Shown in pieces: positions 7,989 through 17,101 of a stretch of 64,000 nucleotides of DNA. The DNA is taken from positions 1 to 64,000 of the forward strand of contig NZ_JABFMU010000016.1 of the NCBI RefSeq assembly GCF_013359695.1. The letters are read 5' to 3'. A program made the position numbers and the translations under genes. The notes beneath the pieces were generated by a model that ran no database searches, had not been told where the DNA came from, and saw nothing but the letters and a program-made list of their open reading frames with translations. This DNA is from Pseudomonas sp. C2B4 (GTDB lineage: Bacteria; Pseudomonadota; Gammaproteobacteria; Pseudomonadales; Pseudomonadaceae). Each line of letters opens with the position of its first letter. The first letter of the stretch is position 1.

Positions 7989-8064
7989 TGGTGGGTGATG
8001 ACGGGATCGAACCGCCGACATTCTGCTTGTAAGGCAGACGCTCTCCCAGCTGAGCTAATCACCC
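7989..8064 (-). tRNA. tRNA-Val (TAC), copy 2
   Basis: 76 nt with encoded CCA, same sequence as the copy at 7618-7693 (anticodon TAC). First gene of the unit behind a strong promoter. Confidence 0.97.
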
Positions 8065-8084
8065 TTCGCTTCGGTGTGGCGCGC

Positions 8085-8113
8085 ATTCTACGGAGCGACC
8101 CTACCTCTGGCAA
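8085..8113 (-). promoter_or_regulatory. Sigma-70 promoter of the tRNA-Val/tRNA-Asp unit
   Basis: On the minus strand TTGCCA (8113-8108), 17-bp spacer, TAGAAT (8090-8085), then a GC-rich discriminator (GCGCGCC) as expected for a growth-rate-controlled tRNA promoter. About 20 bp before the tRNA. Confidence 0.8.
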
Positions 8114-8224
8114 GCACTTTTTTAATTAATTTTTTCATGCCTTCCAAAGGCTTAGAGAAGGGTTGGCCTATGGCACACGGAGGACAATAATGCCCGCCTT
8201 TGTATATAAGGAGAGACTCACCCC

Positions 8225-9145
8225 ATGTGGTTCAAAAACCTGCTTATCTATCGCCTGACCCAAGATCTGCCTGTTGATGCCGAGGCGTTGGAAACTGCAC
8301 TGGCCACCAAACTGGCGCGCCCATGTGCAAGCCAGGAGTTGACCACCTACGGTTTCGTCGCACCGTTCGGCAAGGGCGAAGATGCACCGCTGGTACACGT
8401 CAGCGGCGACTTCCTGCTGATCAGCGCGCGCAAGGAAGAACGCATTTTGCCGGGTAGCGTCGTGCGTGACGCAGTGAAGGAAAAGGTCGAAGAGATCGAA
8501 GCCGAGCAAATGCGCAAGGTCTATAAAAAGGAACGCGACCAGATCAAGGATGAAATCATCCAGGCGTTCCTGCCGCGCGCCTTTATCCGTCGCTCGTCGA
8601 CCTTCGCCGCCATCGCGCCGAAACAGGGCCTGATCCTGGTCAACTCGGCCAGCCCGAAACGCGCCGAAGATTTGCTGTCCACCTTGCGAGAAGTGATCGG
8701 TACGCTGCCGGTGCGTCCGCTGACCGTGAAGATGTCGCCGACTGCCACCATGACCGAGTGGGTCACCACCCAGAAAGCCGCGGAGGATTTCTTCGTACTG
8801 GACGAGTGCGAACTGCGCGACACCCACGAAGACGGCGGCATCGTGCGCTGCAAGCGTCAGGATCTGACCAGCGAAGAAATCCAGCTGCACCTGAGCACCG
8901 GCAAAGTGGTCACTCAGCTGTCGCTGGCCTGGCAGGACAAGCTCTCCTTCGTCCTCGACGACAAAATGGTGGTCAAGCGCCTGAAATTCGAAGACCTGCT
9001 GCAAGATCAGGCGGAACAGGACGGTGGCGACGAAGCCCTCGGCCAACTGGATGCCAGCTTCACCCTGATGATGCTGACCTTCGGCGACTTCCTGCCGGCG
9101 CTGGTTGAGGCGTTGGGTGGGGAAGAGACACCGCAGGGCATCTGA
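8225..9145 (+). CDS. rdgC: Recombination-associated protein RdgC
   Basis: 306 aa, the usual length of RdgC. The N-terminus [11 protein letters not shown] and the motif [14 protein letters not shown] are characteristic. RdgC forms a ring-shaped dimer that binds duplex DNA without sequence preference and restrains RecA loading. The gene is monocistronic, with GGAG nine bases before the ATG, and is followed by a palindromic repeat. Confidence 0.96.
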   Translation: MWFKNLLIYRLTQDLPVDAEALETALATKLARPCASQELTTYGFVAPFGKGEDAPLVHVSGDFLLISARKEERILPGSVVRDAVKEKVEEIEAEQMRKVYKKERDQIKDEIIQAFLPRAFIRRSSTFAAIAPKQGLILVNSASPKRAEDLLSTLREVIGTLPVRPLTVKMSPTATMTEWVTTQKAAEDFFVLDECELRDTHEDGGIVRCKRQDLTSEEIQLHLSTGKVVTQLSLAWQDKLSFVLDDKMVVKRLKFEDLLQDQAEQDGGDEALGQLDASFTLMMLTFGDFLPALVEALGGEETPQGI

Positions 9146-9167
9146 TTGCCTTGATCCTTGGCGTTTG

Positions 9168-9247
9168 AAAAAGATCGCAGCCTGCGGCAGCTCCTACATA
9201 AGGATTCGCATTTCTCTGTAGGAGCTGTCGCAGGCTGCGATCTTTTT
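9168..9247. repeat. Palindromic intergenic repeat (gatcgcagcctgcg type)
   Basis: Two inverted arms (AAAGATCGCAGCCTGCGGCAG.. / ..CTGTCGCAGGCTGCGATCTTT) separated by ~30 bp. This is a REP family different from the 'gagcaggctcgctcc' family in the rest of the window. It could also act as a terminator for rdgC. Confidence 0.8.
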
Positions 9248-9302
9248 TGTAAGCAGCGTATGCTTAGCTCCCTAACGCTTTTCATATAACAAGGATCAAG
9301 CC

Positions 9303-10268
9303 ATGCGTGCATTGGCAGCACTGAGCCGTTTTGTCGGCAACACTTTCGCTTACTGGGTTCTGATTTTCGCCGTCGTGGCGTTCCTGCAACCGGCATGGTT
9401 CATCGGCCTCAAAAGCGCCATCGTGCCGTTGTTAGGGCTGGTGATGTTTGGCATGGGCCTGACCCTCAAGCTCGAAGACTTCGCCGAAGTCGCTCGCCAT
9501 CCGTGGCGCGTGGCATTGGGTGTGGTGGCGCATTTCGTGATCATGCCCGGTGTGGCGTGGTTGCTCTGCCAGGCTTTCCATTTGCCACCTGAGATTGCCG
9601 TCGGTGTGATTCTGGTCGGTTGCTGCCCAAGCGGCACTTCGTCGAATGTGATGACCTGGCTGGCACGCGGCGACTTGGCACTGTCGGTGGCCATCGCCGC
9701 CGTCACCACCCTCCTCGCCCCGCTGTTGACCCCGGCACTGATCTGGCTTCTGGCTTCGGCCTGGCTGCCGGTCTCGTTCATGGAGTTGTTCTGGTCGATC
9801 CTGCAAGTGGTGTTGCTACCGATCGTGCTGGGCGTCGTGGCTCAGCGCCTGCTCGGTGAGCGTGTTCGCCACGCTGTTGATGTACTGCCGCTGGTGTCGG
9901 TGGTGAGCATCGTGATCATCGTCACCGCCGTAGTGGCTGCCAGCCAGGCGAAAATTGCCGAATCCGGTTTGCTGATCATGGCCGTGGTCATGCTGCATAA
10001 CAGCTTCGGTTACCTGCTGGGTTACTTCACCGGGCGCCTGTTCAAGCTGCCATTGGCCCAGCGTAAATCCCTGGCCCTGGAAGTCGGCATGCAGAACTCC
10101 GGGCTGGGTGCCGCGCTGGCCAGTGCACACTTTTCGCCACTGGCGGCGGTGCCTAGCGCGTTGTTCAGCGTCTGGCACAACATTTCCGGAGCGCTGCTGT
10201 CGACGTACTTCCGTCGCATGAGCGAGAAACAGGACCGGGAAATCGCTGCGCAGCACGCCACCGACTGA
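9303..10268 (+). CDS. Bile acid:sodium symporter (BASS) family transporter
   Basis: 321 aa with about nine to ten membrane helices. BASS signatures are visible: LLGLVMFGMGLTLKLEDF near residue 45, GCCPSGTSSNVMTWLARGD near 110, and EVGMQNSGLGAALASAHF near 260. These provide sodium sites in crossover helices. Substrate cannot be told from the sequence; bacterial relatives take up organic acids or pantoate-like compounds. AAGGAT precedes the ATG. No partner gene in the same unit. Confidence 0.88.
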   Translation: MRALAALSRFVGNTFAYWVLIFAVVAFLQPAWFIGLKSAIVPLLGLVMFGMGLTLKLEDFAEVARHPWRVALGVVAHFVIMPGVAWLLCQAFHLPPEIAVGVILVGCCPSGTSSNVMTWLARGDLALSVAIAAVTTLLAPLLTPALIWLLASAWLPVSFMELFWSILQVVLLPIVLGVVAQRLLGERVRHAVDVLPLVSVVSIVIIVTAVVAASQAKIAESGLLIMAVVMLHNSFGYLLGYFTGRLFKLPLAQRKSLALEVGMQNSGLGAALASAHFSPLAAVPSALFSVWHNISGALLSTYFRRMSEKQDREIAAQHATD

Positions 10269-10315
10269 ATCCGAAACTTGATCCCCGGATTAATGCTGGG
10301 CACTATATTGCGCAA

Positions 10316-10367
10316 CGCGGGGACGACCTCGCGGCTCGATCGAGTCATTAATCTGGGGACGACCCCG
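10316..10367 (+). promoter_or_regulatory. Guanidine-II (mini-ykkC) riboswitch
   Basis: Two short hairpins, each closed by the loop ACGA: CGCGGGG-ACGA-CCTCGCG (10316-10333) and TGGGG-ACGA-CCCCG (10354-10367), joined by a 20-nt linker. Paired stems with ACGR loops upstream of a SugE/Gdx gene define the mini-ykkC class, which senses guanidinium. The ribosome site (GGAGGT, 10377-10382) lies just after hairpin 2, fitting translational control. A possible -35 (TTGATC, 10278) and an AT-rich -10 region (CACTATATT, 10301-10309) precede it. Confidence 0.9.
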
Positions 10368-10387
10368 TCAATCGATGGAGGTCTCTC

Positions 10388-10702
10388 ATGTCCTGGATCA
10401 TTCTGTTTTTCGCCGGCCTGTTCGAAGTCGGCTGGGCCGTCGGCCTGAAGTACACCGACGGTTTCACCCGTCCGCTCCCCACCGCCCTCACGGTTGCGGC
10501 CATGGCTGTCAGCCTTGGCCTGCTGGGCCTTGCCATGAAGGAATTGCCACTGGGCACGGCCTATGCGATCTGGACAGGGGTGGGTGCCGTGGGGACGGTG
10601 ATTGCCGGGATCATTCTGTTTGGCGAATCGATGGCGCTGGTGCGGCTGGCCAGTGTGGCGTTGATCGTGACCGGGTTGGTTGGGCTCAAGGTCAGCGCTT
10701 AA
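10388..10702 (+). CDS. gdx: SMR-family guanidinium exporter (SugE/Gdx)
   Basis: 104 aa, four membrane helices, as in all small-multidrug-resistance transporters. The conserved Glu13 in [15 protein letters not shown] is the proton/substrate site. The Gdx subtype exchanges guanidinium for protons and works as an antiparallel dimer in the inner membrane. The assignment to Gdx rather than a quaternary-ammonium exporter rests on the SugE-type sequence and on the guanidine-II riboswitch in its leader. Monocistronic; a REP element follows. Confidence 0.93.
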   Translation: MSWIILFFAGLFEVGWAVGLKYTDGFTRPLPTALTVAAMAVSLGLLGLAMKELPLGTAYAIWTGVGAVGTVIAGIILFGESMALVRLASVALIVTGLVGLKVSA

Positions 10703-10713
10703 GCGACTACCGC

Positions 10714-10806
10714 TTTCGCGAGCAGGCTCGCTCCCACAAGGGGTTGGGGTGTATCAGCAGTTTTCAACACACCACCGAACCCTGTGGGAGCGAGCCTGCT
10801 CGCGAA
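10714..10806. repeat. REPIN (inverted pair of gagcaggctcgctcc REPs)
   Basis: Arms TTCGCGAGCAGGCTCGCTCC.. and ..GGAGCGAGCCTGCTCGCGAA in inverted orientation around ~45 bp. It separates gdx from a convergent gene. Confidence 0.9.
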
Positions 10807-10826
10807 GAGGCCCACCCATTCACCGA

Positions 10827-12701
10827 CTATCTGACAGTCCCACGCAAATCCCCCACCAACGCCTGCAACCTCGCAGGCTCCGCCACCTCGACCGCCACCG
10901 CCGGCCCCGCCACCAACGTCACCCGCGACCACAACCGGCGAAACAGTCCCTTGCCCGGATCACGACTGAAGAAACTCCCCCACAGCCCCTGCAAGGCCAA
11001 CGGAATCACCGGCACCGGCGTCTCTTCGAGAATCCGCGTCAACCCGCCCTTGAACTCGTTGATCTCACCATCGGCGGTCAATTTGCCCTCCGGGAAAATG
11101 CACACCAACTCACCGTCCTTCAGATACCGGGCAATGCGCGTGAAAGCTTGTTCGTAGATCTGGATATCTTCCTGACGTCCCGCAATCGGAATCGTCCCGG
11201 CCGTGCGGAAGATAAAGTTCAGCACTGGCAGGTTGTAGATCTTGTAGTACATCACAAAGCGAATCGGCCGACGCACCGCACCGCCAATCAACAAGGCATC
11301 GACAAACGACACGTGGTTGCACACCAGCAGTGCCGCGCCTTCATCGGGAATCAGGTCCAGGTTGCGATGCTCCACGCGATACATGGAATGGCTGAGCAGC
11401 CAGATCATGAAACGCATGGTGAACTCGGGGACGATCTTGAAGATGTAAGCGTTGACGCCGATGTTCAGCAACGACACCACCAGGAACAACTGCGGGATCG
11501 ACAGCTTGGCCATGCTGAGCAGGATGATCGAGACGATCGCCGACACCACCATGAACAGCGCATTGAGAATGTTGTTGGCGGCAATCACCCGCGCCCGTTC
11601 GTTTTCGACGGTGCGCGACTGGATCAGCGCGTACAGCGGCACGATGTAGAAACCACCGAAAACCCCCAGGCCGAGGATGTCGATCAACACCAGCCAGGTG
11701 TGGCCAAACCCGAGTATCTCGATCCAGCCATGCCCCGCAGCGCTGTCCGGAATGCCCCCGGAATGCCACCACAGCAAAAGCCCGAACACGGTCAGGCCAA
11801 AGGAACCGAATGGCACCAGGCCGATTTCGACTTTGCGCCCGGAGAGTTTCTCGCAGAGCATCGAACCCACCGCAATACCGACCGAGAACACCGTCAGAAT
11901 CAACGTCACCACGGTTTCGTCGCCGTGCATCCATTCCTTGGCATACGCCGGGATCTGCGTCAGATAAATCGCCCCGACAAACCAGAACCATGAGTTGCCG
12001 ACAATCGAGCGCGACACCGCCGGGGTTTGGCCCAGGCCCAACTTCAGCGTGGCCCAGGACTGGCTGAAAATGTTCCAGTTCAGACGCATTTGCGGCGAAG
12101 CCGCCGCCGCCCGAGGAATACCGCGACTGGCCAGGTAACCGAGCACGGCGATACCGATAATCGCGGTGGAGACGACCGGTGCGTAGTGAGTGGACGACAT
12201 CATGATCCCGGCACCGATGGTCCCGGCGAGAATCGCCAGGAAGGTGCCCATTTCCACCAGGCCGTTGCCGCCGACCAACTCGTCTTCACGCAGGGCCTGG
12301 GGCAGGATCGAGTATTTCACCGGCCCGAACAGCGCCGAGTGCGTACCCATGGCGAACAGCGCCACCAGCATCAGCGACAGGTGATCAAACATGAAGCCGA
12401 TCGCGCCGACCGCCATGATGGCGATTTCCCCCAGCTTGATCAGACGGATCAACGCGTCCTTGGCGAATTTTTCCCCGAACTGGCCCGCCAGGGCCGAGAA
12501 CAGAAAGAACGGCAGGATGAACAACAGCGCGCACAGGTTGACCCAGATCGAACGGTCACCTTCGATCGTCAACTTGTACAGAATGGCGAGGATCAACGAC
12601 TGCTTGAAGATGTTGTCGTTGAACGCCCCGAGAGACTGTGTCACGAAAAACGGCAGGAAGCGCCGGGTGCGCAGCAAGGTGAATTGCGAGGGGTGACTCA
12701 T
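10827..12701 (-). CDS. LplT-like MFS transporter fused to PlsC-type acyltransferase
   Basis: 624 aa from the ATG at 12701. Residues 1-~415 form a 12-helix MFS domain similar to the lysophospholipid flippase LplT (FFVTQSLGAFNDNIFKQSL, VKYSILPQAL). Residues ~440-624 form a PlsC acyltransferase with the NHVSFVD catalytic motif (His463, Asp468) and the FPEGKLTADG substrate motif. The likely role is to bring lysophospholipid inward and re-acylate it. Compared with Aas systems, the acyl-ACP synthetase domain is absent, so the acyl donor must come from elsewhere. Lies 94 bp downstream of the TehA-like gene. Confidence 0.88.
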   Translation of the reverse strand: MSHPSQFTLLRTRRFLPFFVTQSLGAFNDNIFKQSLILAILYKLTIEGDRSIWVNLCALLFILPFFLFSALAGQFGEKFAKDALIRLIKLGEIAIMAVGAIGFMFDHLSLMLVALFAMGTHSALFGPVKYSILPQALREDELVGGNGLVEMGTFLAILAGTIGAGIMMSSTHYAPVVSTAIIGIAVLGYLASRGIPRAAAASPQMRLNWNIFSQSWATLKLGLGQTPAVSRSIVGNSWFWFVGAIYLTQIPAYAKEWMHGDETVVTLILTVFSVGIAVGSMLCEKLSGRKVEIGLVPFGSFGLTVFGLLLWWHSGGIPDSAAGHGWIEILGFGHTWLVLIDILGLGVFGGFYIVPLYALIQSRTVENERARVIAANNILNALFMVVSAIVSIILLSMAKLSIPQLFLVVSLLNIGVNAYIFKIVPEFTMRFMIWLLSHSMYRVEHRNLDLIPDEGAALLVCNHVSFVDALLIGGAVRRPIRFVMYYKIYNLPVLNFIFRTAGTIPIAGRQEDIQIYEQAFTRIARYLKDGELVCIFPEGKLTADGEINEFKGGLTRILEETPVPVIPLALQGLWGSFFSRDPGKGLFRRLWSRVTLVAGPAVAVEVAEPARLQALVGDLRGTVR

Positions 12702-12795
12702 CTTCCATGTGTCCCTGATTTTAGAGTGAGGCCTGGATACAGTGATTGGAATGCCGTACGTCGATCCAGGCCACACATTACCTAAAATCCGCCGG

Positions 12796-13947
12796 TCATT
12801 TCTTCAATCCTGCAATGCACGGCGAGACAAACAGCTCACCCCGCCACGCGCCCTGCACGGTGCGCTTGCCGACAATCAGCCACATCACGGCCAACAACGA
12901 CACCAATACACAGCCGAAGACACTGAAAAACGCCAGGTGCAACGTGCTGGCCAGTTTCAGCGTTGCCAGAGAATAGACGCCCAACGGGAAGGTGAACCCC
13001 CACCAGCCGAGATTGAAAGGAATGCCGGCGCGCAGATAGCGCAAGGTGATCAGCACCGCCATCAGCATCCACCACAACCCGAAGCCCCACAACGTGATGC
13101 CGGCGACCAGCCCCAGGCCCGCAGCAATTTCACCCATGCCCGGCAAACCGTTGGCGGCGAATATCGCGGGAGCATCGGCCCCCAGCAGCAACATACCCAA
13201 CGCTCCGGTGCCAATCGGACCGAGCGCCAGCCAGCTCGAAGCAGCCATGTTTTCGTGGGGCAGTTTATGCAGCGCCATGCGCAGCAGCAGAATGGTCAGG
13301 ATGCTGAACGCCACCGGCAGGGAAAATGCCCAGAGCACGTAGCTGGTAACCAGCATTACCAGTTGCGCATGGGCATCGGCCAGGTGCGGCGCCAGCAGGC
13401 CACCGCTGGCAGCCGCGACTTCCGCCGCCACGACCGGCAACAACCAAACGGCCGTCATCTGGTCGATGCTGTGTTCCTGGCGGGTGAACATCATGTAGGG
13501 AATCAGCACCCCGCACGCCAGTGACATCGCCACGTCCAGCCACCACAAGGCTTCGGCCAACTGAATCACGCCATCCCCCCAGCGCGGCAGGCCGAACACA
13601 AGGAAGCCGTTGATGATGGTCGCCAGGCCCATGGGGATCGTGCCGAAGAACATCGAAACCGTGGAATGACCGAATATCCGTCGCGCCTCATCGAAAAACA
13701 GCACCCAACGTGCCGCGTACAACGCGGTGAACAACAGAAACAGCACGATATTCAGTTGCCACAGGGCCTCGGCAATGGCGTGCACAACGGGATTGGCCAA
13801 GGGCAACTGCGCCAATGCCAGTGCCAGTACACCGGTGCCCATGGTGGCTGCGAACCAATTGGGCGTGAATTGGCGGATGACCTCACGCGGGTGCTGCAAA
13901 TGGCGGAAAGGTTTGATACCGGGTTTGGCGATGTTGGGGCATGTCAT
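12796..13947 (-). CDS. TehA/SLAC1-type (TDT family) transporter
   Basis: 383 aa with ten predicted membrane helices. The opening FTPNWFAATMGTGVLALAL, MFFGTIPMGLATI and LWWLDVAMSL match the TDT family, which includes TehA, plant SLAC1 and sulfite exporter Ssu1. The substrate (sulfite, dicarboxylate or another anion) cannot be chosen from sequence. Start supported by AGGAG upstream. It follows the LysR gene on the same strand by 106 bp that contain a palindrome. Confidence 0.85.
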   Translation of the reverse strand: MTCPNIAKPGIKPFRHLQHPREVIRQFTPNWFAATMGTGVLALALAQLPLANPVVHAIAEALWQLNIVLFLLFTALYAARWVLFFDEARRIFGHSTVSMFFGTIPMGLATIINGFLVFGLPRWGDGVIQLAEALWWLDVAMSLACGVLIPYMMFTRQEHSIDQMTAVWLLPVVAAEVAAASGGLLAPHLADAHAQLVMLVTSYVLWAFSLPVAFSILTILLLRMALHKLPHENMAASSWLALGPIGTGALGMLLLGADAPAIFAANGLPGMGEIAAGLGLVAGITLWGFGLWWMLMAVLITLRYLRAGIPFNLGWWGFTFPLGVYSLATLKLASTLHLAFFSVFGCVLVSLLAVMWLIVGKRTVQGAWRGELFVSPCIAGLKK

Positions 13948-14030
13948 GGCGAACTCCTGTCCTCTGGTGAGGTAGAGCCCATCATAGATCCAGATCGAAT
14001 ATCGATATAACGGGTAATATCTCTAACTGT

Positions 14031-14047
14031 TATCTACTTTGTAGATA
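14031..14047. promoter_or_regulatory. Palindrome upstream of the TehA-like gene
   Basis: TATCTAC-TTT-GTAGATA, a perfect 7-bp inverted repeat in an AT-rich stretch, ~85 bp upstream of the transporter start and just past the LysR stop. It may be an operator; it lacks a T-run, so it is not an obvious terminator. Confidence 0.4.
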
Positions 14048-14053
14048 TAAATA

Positions 14054-14953
14054 TTAGTCCATATCCGTGAATAGCTGCGCCAACCAGTCGATGAAGACCC
14101 GCACGCGATTGCTCAAGTGACGGTTGGGTGGGTACAGGACATGAAACGGGTAACGCGCCGGTTGCCAGTCCTGAAGAATCGGCACCAGATCGCCGCGCTC
14201 GATGTGGGCCTTCACGGTGTAGGTAAAGGTGTGAATCACCCCGAGGCCTGCCAGTCCCGCCGCCAGGTGTGCATTGCTTTCGTTGACACTGATGATGCCA
14301 CGCCCCTGGACCTCGATTTTCTCGCCATTGCGCTCGAACCGCGCCGGCATCACCCGCCCGGTGCGGGCCGAGTGATAGCTGATCATGCGGTGATGTTTGT
14401 CCAGTTCCCGAGGGTCGCTCGGAATCCCGAAACGCGCCAGATAGGCCGGGGTGGCGCAAGTAGTCCAGGACGACAGGCCCAACGGACGCGCTGCCAGTGA
14501 CAACTCGACCAAAGGACCGCCGCGAATCACACAATCGACATTTTCGCTGATCAGGTCCACCGGACGATCGCTGACGCCCAGATCGATCTGGATGTCCGGG
14601 TAACGCTCATGAAAATCCGGAAGCGCCGGAATGATCAGGATACTGGCCACCGAGCCCCCCACATCGACGCGAATCCGCCCCCGGGGCCGCCCTTGAGCGG
14701 CGGCAAAACTGTTATCCAGATCCTCCAGCTCGACCAGCAGTTGCAGGGCGCGCTCGTAGTAGGCCATACCATCGGCCGTGACCGTCAGCCGGCGGGTGGT
14801 GCGTTGCAACAGGCGCACACCAAGGTGCTCCTCCAGTTCGGCCACCAGTTTGCTGACCGAGGTTTTCGGCAAATTCAGGGAATCGGCGGCGCGGGTAAAG
14901 GACCCTGCCTGTACGACACGGACGAAGACACGCATGGCCAGCAACTGATTCAT
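14054..14953 (-). CDS. LysR-family transcriptional regulator
   Basis: 299 aa. N-terminal winged HTH (MNQLLAMRVFVRVVQAGSFT.., SLNLPKTSVSKLVAELEEHL) and a substrate-binding domain (residues ~90-295) of the CrgA/DmlR type, where the effector is usually unknown. Divergent from the SDR gene with a shared 157-bp region that holds a 13-bp palindrome, so it probably controls that gene. The TehA-like transporter downstream on the same strand may be a second target or simply read through. Confidence 0.9.
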   Translation of the reverse strand: MNQLLAMRVFVRVVQAGSFTRAADSLNLPKTSVSKLVAELEEHLGVRLLQRTTRRLTVTADGMAYYERALQLLVELEDLDNSFAAAQGRPRGRIRVDVGGSVASILIIPALPDFHERYPDIQIDLGVSDRPVDLISENVDCVIRGGPLVELSLAARPLGLSSWTTCATPAYLARFGIPSDPRELDKHHRMISYHSARTGRVMPARFERNGEKIEVQGRGIISVNESNAHLAAGLAGLGVIHTFTYTVKAHIERGDLVPILQDWQPARYPFHVLYPPNRHLSNRVRVFIDWLAQLFTDMD

Positions 14954-15007
14954 CGCGAATCCTCAGTGGAAGTGCCCTGAGTATTGTCCACAACCATGTA
15001 CAAACAA

Positions 15008-15020
15008 ACCTGATTCAGGT
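15008..15020. promoter_or_regulatory. Candidate LysR operator between lysR and SDR genes
   Basis: ACCTGA-T-TCAGGT, a perfect palindrome in the divergent promoter region, 55 bp from the LysR start and 91 bp from the SDR start. Position fits a LysR-type recognition site. Confidence 0.5.
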
Positions 15021-15110
15021 GATTTTTCAGCCGAATCTGCCGGCATAGAGTGAGGTCAATGGCGCACATCAGGGCCAAGTAACTCCTCACGACTATCGGA
15101 GATTCACCGC

Positions 15111-15860
15111 ATGAGCAGCACTCTCAAAGGCAAAGTTGCACTGATCACCGGCGGCACCACCGGCATTGGCCTGGCCTCGGCCCAAGCCTTCGTCGACCAG
15201 GGCGCGACGGTGTTCATCACCGGGCGCCGCCAGGCTGAACTGGATGCCGCGGTCAACAGCATCGGCCAGAACGCCACCGGCATTCAGGGCGACGTGTCGA
15301 ACCTGGCTGACCTTGACCGGATTTTCGATGTGATCAAGGCCAAGGCCGGCTATCTGGACATCGTCTTCGCCAACGCCGGTGGCGGAGACATGCTGCCGCT
15401 GGGCGCGATCACCGAAGAACACTTCGACCGGATTTTCGGCATCAACGTCAAAGGCCTGTTGTTCACCGTGCAGAAGTCGCTGCCACTGCTCAAGGATGGC
15501 GGCTCGGTGATCCTCACCGCCTCCACTACCGCAAGCCAGGGCACGGAAAACTTCAGTGTCTACAGTGCCAGCAAGGCGGCGGTGCGTAACTTTGCCCGCT
15601 CATGGTTGCTTGACCTGAAGGCACGCAAGATTCGCGTGAATGTGATCAGCCCCGGGCCGATTCACACCCCCGGCCTGAGCGACCTGGCGCCACAAGACCA
15701 ACAGCAAGGCCTGCTCGATCATTTGGCCAGCCAGGTGCCGATGGGTCGCCTCGGGACGCCATCGGAAGTGGGCAAGGCCGCAGTGTTCCTGGCCTCGGAT
15801 GACAGCAGCTTCATCAATGGAATCGAGCTGTTTGTGGACGGCGGGTTCGCGCAGATCTGA
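15111..15860 (+). CDS. Short-chain dehydrogenase/reductase
   Basis: 249 aa, classical SDR. Cofactor motif TGGTTGIG (residues 13-20), NAG at ~88-90, catalytic Ser138, Tyr151 and Lys155 (YSASK), and the [20 protein letters not shown]-terminal region. Arg39-Arg40 after the second strand favours NADPH. Substrate unknown. It is the divergent partner of a LysR regulator and is followed by a strong terminator. Confidence 0.9.
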   Translation: MSSTLKGKVALITGGTTGIGLASAQAFVDQGATVFITGRRQAELDAAVNSIGQNATGIQGDVSNLADLDRIFDVIKAKAGYLDIVFANAGGGDMLPLGAITEEHFDRIFGINVKGLLFTVQKSLPLLKDGGSVILTASTTASQGTENFSVYSASKAAVRNFARSWLLDLKARKIRVNVISPGPIHTPGLSDLAPQDQQQGLLDHLASQVPMGRLGTPSEVGKAAVFLASDDSSFINGIELFVDGGFAQI

Positions 15861-15869
15861 TCCCGGGAA

Positions 15870-15899
15870 AAGCGGCGCCTTTCAAGGCGCCGCTTTTTT
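15870..15899. terminator. Terminator between SDR and MFS genes
   Basis: AAGCGGCGCCTT-TC-AAGGCGCCGCTT with TTTTT on the plus side; serves the SDR gene and reaches the convergent MFS stop. Confidence 0.85.
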
Positions 15900-17094
15900 A
15901 TGACTGGCCCGTAGCGCTGCAAGCACTGACCGTGCGCTGGCGCAGCATCGCGAACAAGGCACTGAGCGACAGGATGATCAGCACCGCGCAATAGCCATCG
16001 GTGGTGTTGACCAGGCCAAAGACGCGCGTGAGGTTGCCGGCCAGCAACGACGGCAGGCAAAACGCCAGATAACTGAGCACGTAGTACGCTGACATCAATC
16101 CGGCCCGCTCATGAGGTAACGCCAGCGGAACCAGGGTGCGTACCGTACCAAGGAAACCGGCGCCGAAGCCGCAACCGGCGATGAGTGTGCCAATGAAAAA
16201 CAATGCAAGACTGGCGCTGTGTACGCCGATCAAAATCAGGATGACACCCAGCGGCAACGAGCTGGCGCCCAGCCGCAGGCCCAGGGTCGCCGGCCGATTG
16301 CGCAGGGTGAAAATCATCAGGGCGCCGGTCATGGTCAACGTCGCCACGGTCGATCCGCCGATCAGATTCGACGTCGAGCCTGTCGCCGATCGCACCAACG
16401 AGGGTGCGAGAGAGGCGAAGAAACCGCCGAGCGCCCAGGTCGCCGTGTTGAGCGGCAGCAACCGCCACAAAGTCGAACGCGCCTGGACCGGCACATGCAG
16501 GGTCGGCCGCAATGAAGACCACGCGCCGGGCTGTGGCGAAACGCTTTCCGGCAAACGCCAGACGTACAGGGCCTGCATCACAAACAGGACCAGCAACAGC
16601 CAGTAGGTCAGGTGCAACGGTGCCGGTGCGAACTCAGCCAGCAGACCGCAACCCAATCCACCCAACGCCATGCCCATCAAAGGAGCCACGCTATTGACCA
16701 GCGGCCCCTGCTGGCGGTCGGTGTCCAGCAGTGTCGCACTCAATACAGCGGTCGCCATGCCGGTGGCAAAGCCTTGCAGCACCCGGGCGCTGATCAGCCA
16801 GGCAACACTGTCGGCGTAGATAAACAGCAGCATCGCCACGCTATTGAGCAGCACCGCTGTGAATATCACGGGCTTGCGCCCCAGATAATCAGAAAGCGAA
16901 CCGACCGTCAGCAGCGCCACCAGCAGACTGAGGGCATACACGCCGAAAATCAGGGTCAGCACGGCCGCCGAGAAATGCAGTTGCTCCTGGTACAAGTGAT
17001 ACAACGGCGTCGGCGCCGTGGAAGCCGCGAGAAAACTGAGTAAGGTGATTGCCAGAAACCACAGGCTGGCACGGTTCGAATGAGGCATCGACAT
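15898..17094 (-). CDS. MFS transporter, TetR-linked
   Basis: 398 aa from the ATG at 17094, which has GCGGAG seven bases upstream (a TTG at 17109 is less likely). About 12 membrane helices. The motif GSLSDYLGRKPVIF between helices 2 and 3 is the major-facilitator signature. Divergent from a TetR regulator, the usual layout of a drug or metabolite exporter controlled by its neighbour. The ribosome site lies inside a 12-bp inverted repeat. Confidence 0.88.
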   Translation of the reverse strand: MSMPHSNRASLWFLAITLLSFLAASTAPTPLYHLYQEQLHFSAAVLTLIFGVYALSLLVALLTVGSLSDYLGRKPVIFTAVLLNSVAMLLFIYADSVAWLISARVLQGFATGMATAVLSATLLDTDRQQGPLVNSVAPLMGMALGGLGCGLLAEFAPAPLHLTYWLLLVLFVMQALYVWRLPESVSPQPGAWSSLRPTLHVPVQARSTLWRLLPLNTATWALGGFFASLAPSLVRSATGSTSNLIGGSTVATLTMTGALMIFTLRNRPATLGLRLGASSLPLGVILILIGVHSASLALFFIGTLIAGCGFGAGFLGTVRTLVPLALPHERAGLMSAYYVLSYLAFCLPSLLAGNLTRVFGLVNTTDGYCAVLIILSLSALFAMLRQRTVSACSATGQS

Positions 17095-17101
17095 GGGCAC
17101 G

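Noticed and set aside
10699..10932. 77-codon minus-strand frame over a REPIN
   Set aside because: It translates the REP arms (LFASRLAP, VGASLLAK) and has no independent support; the same peptide strings turn up at each REP in this window.
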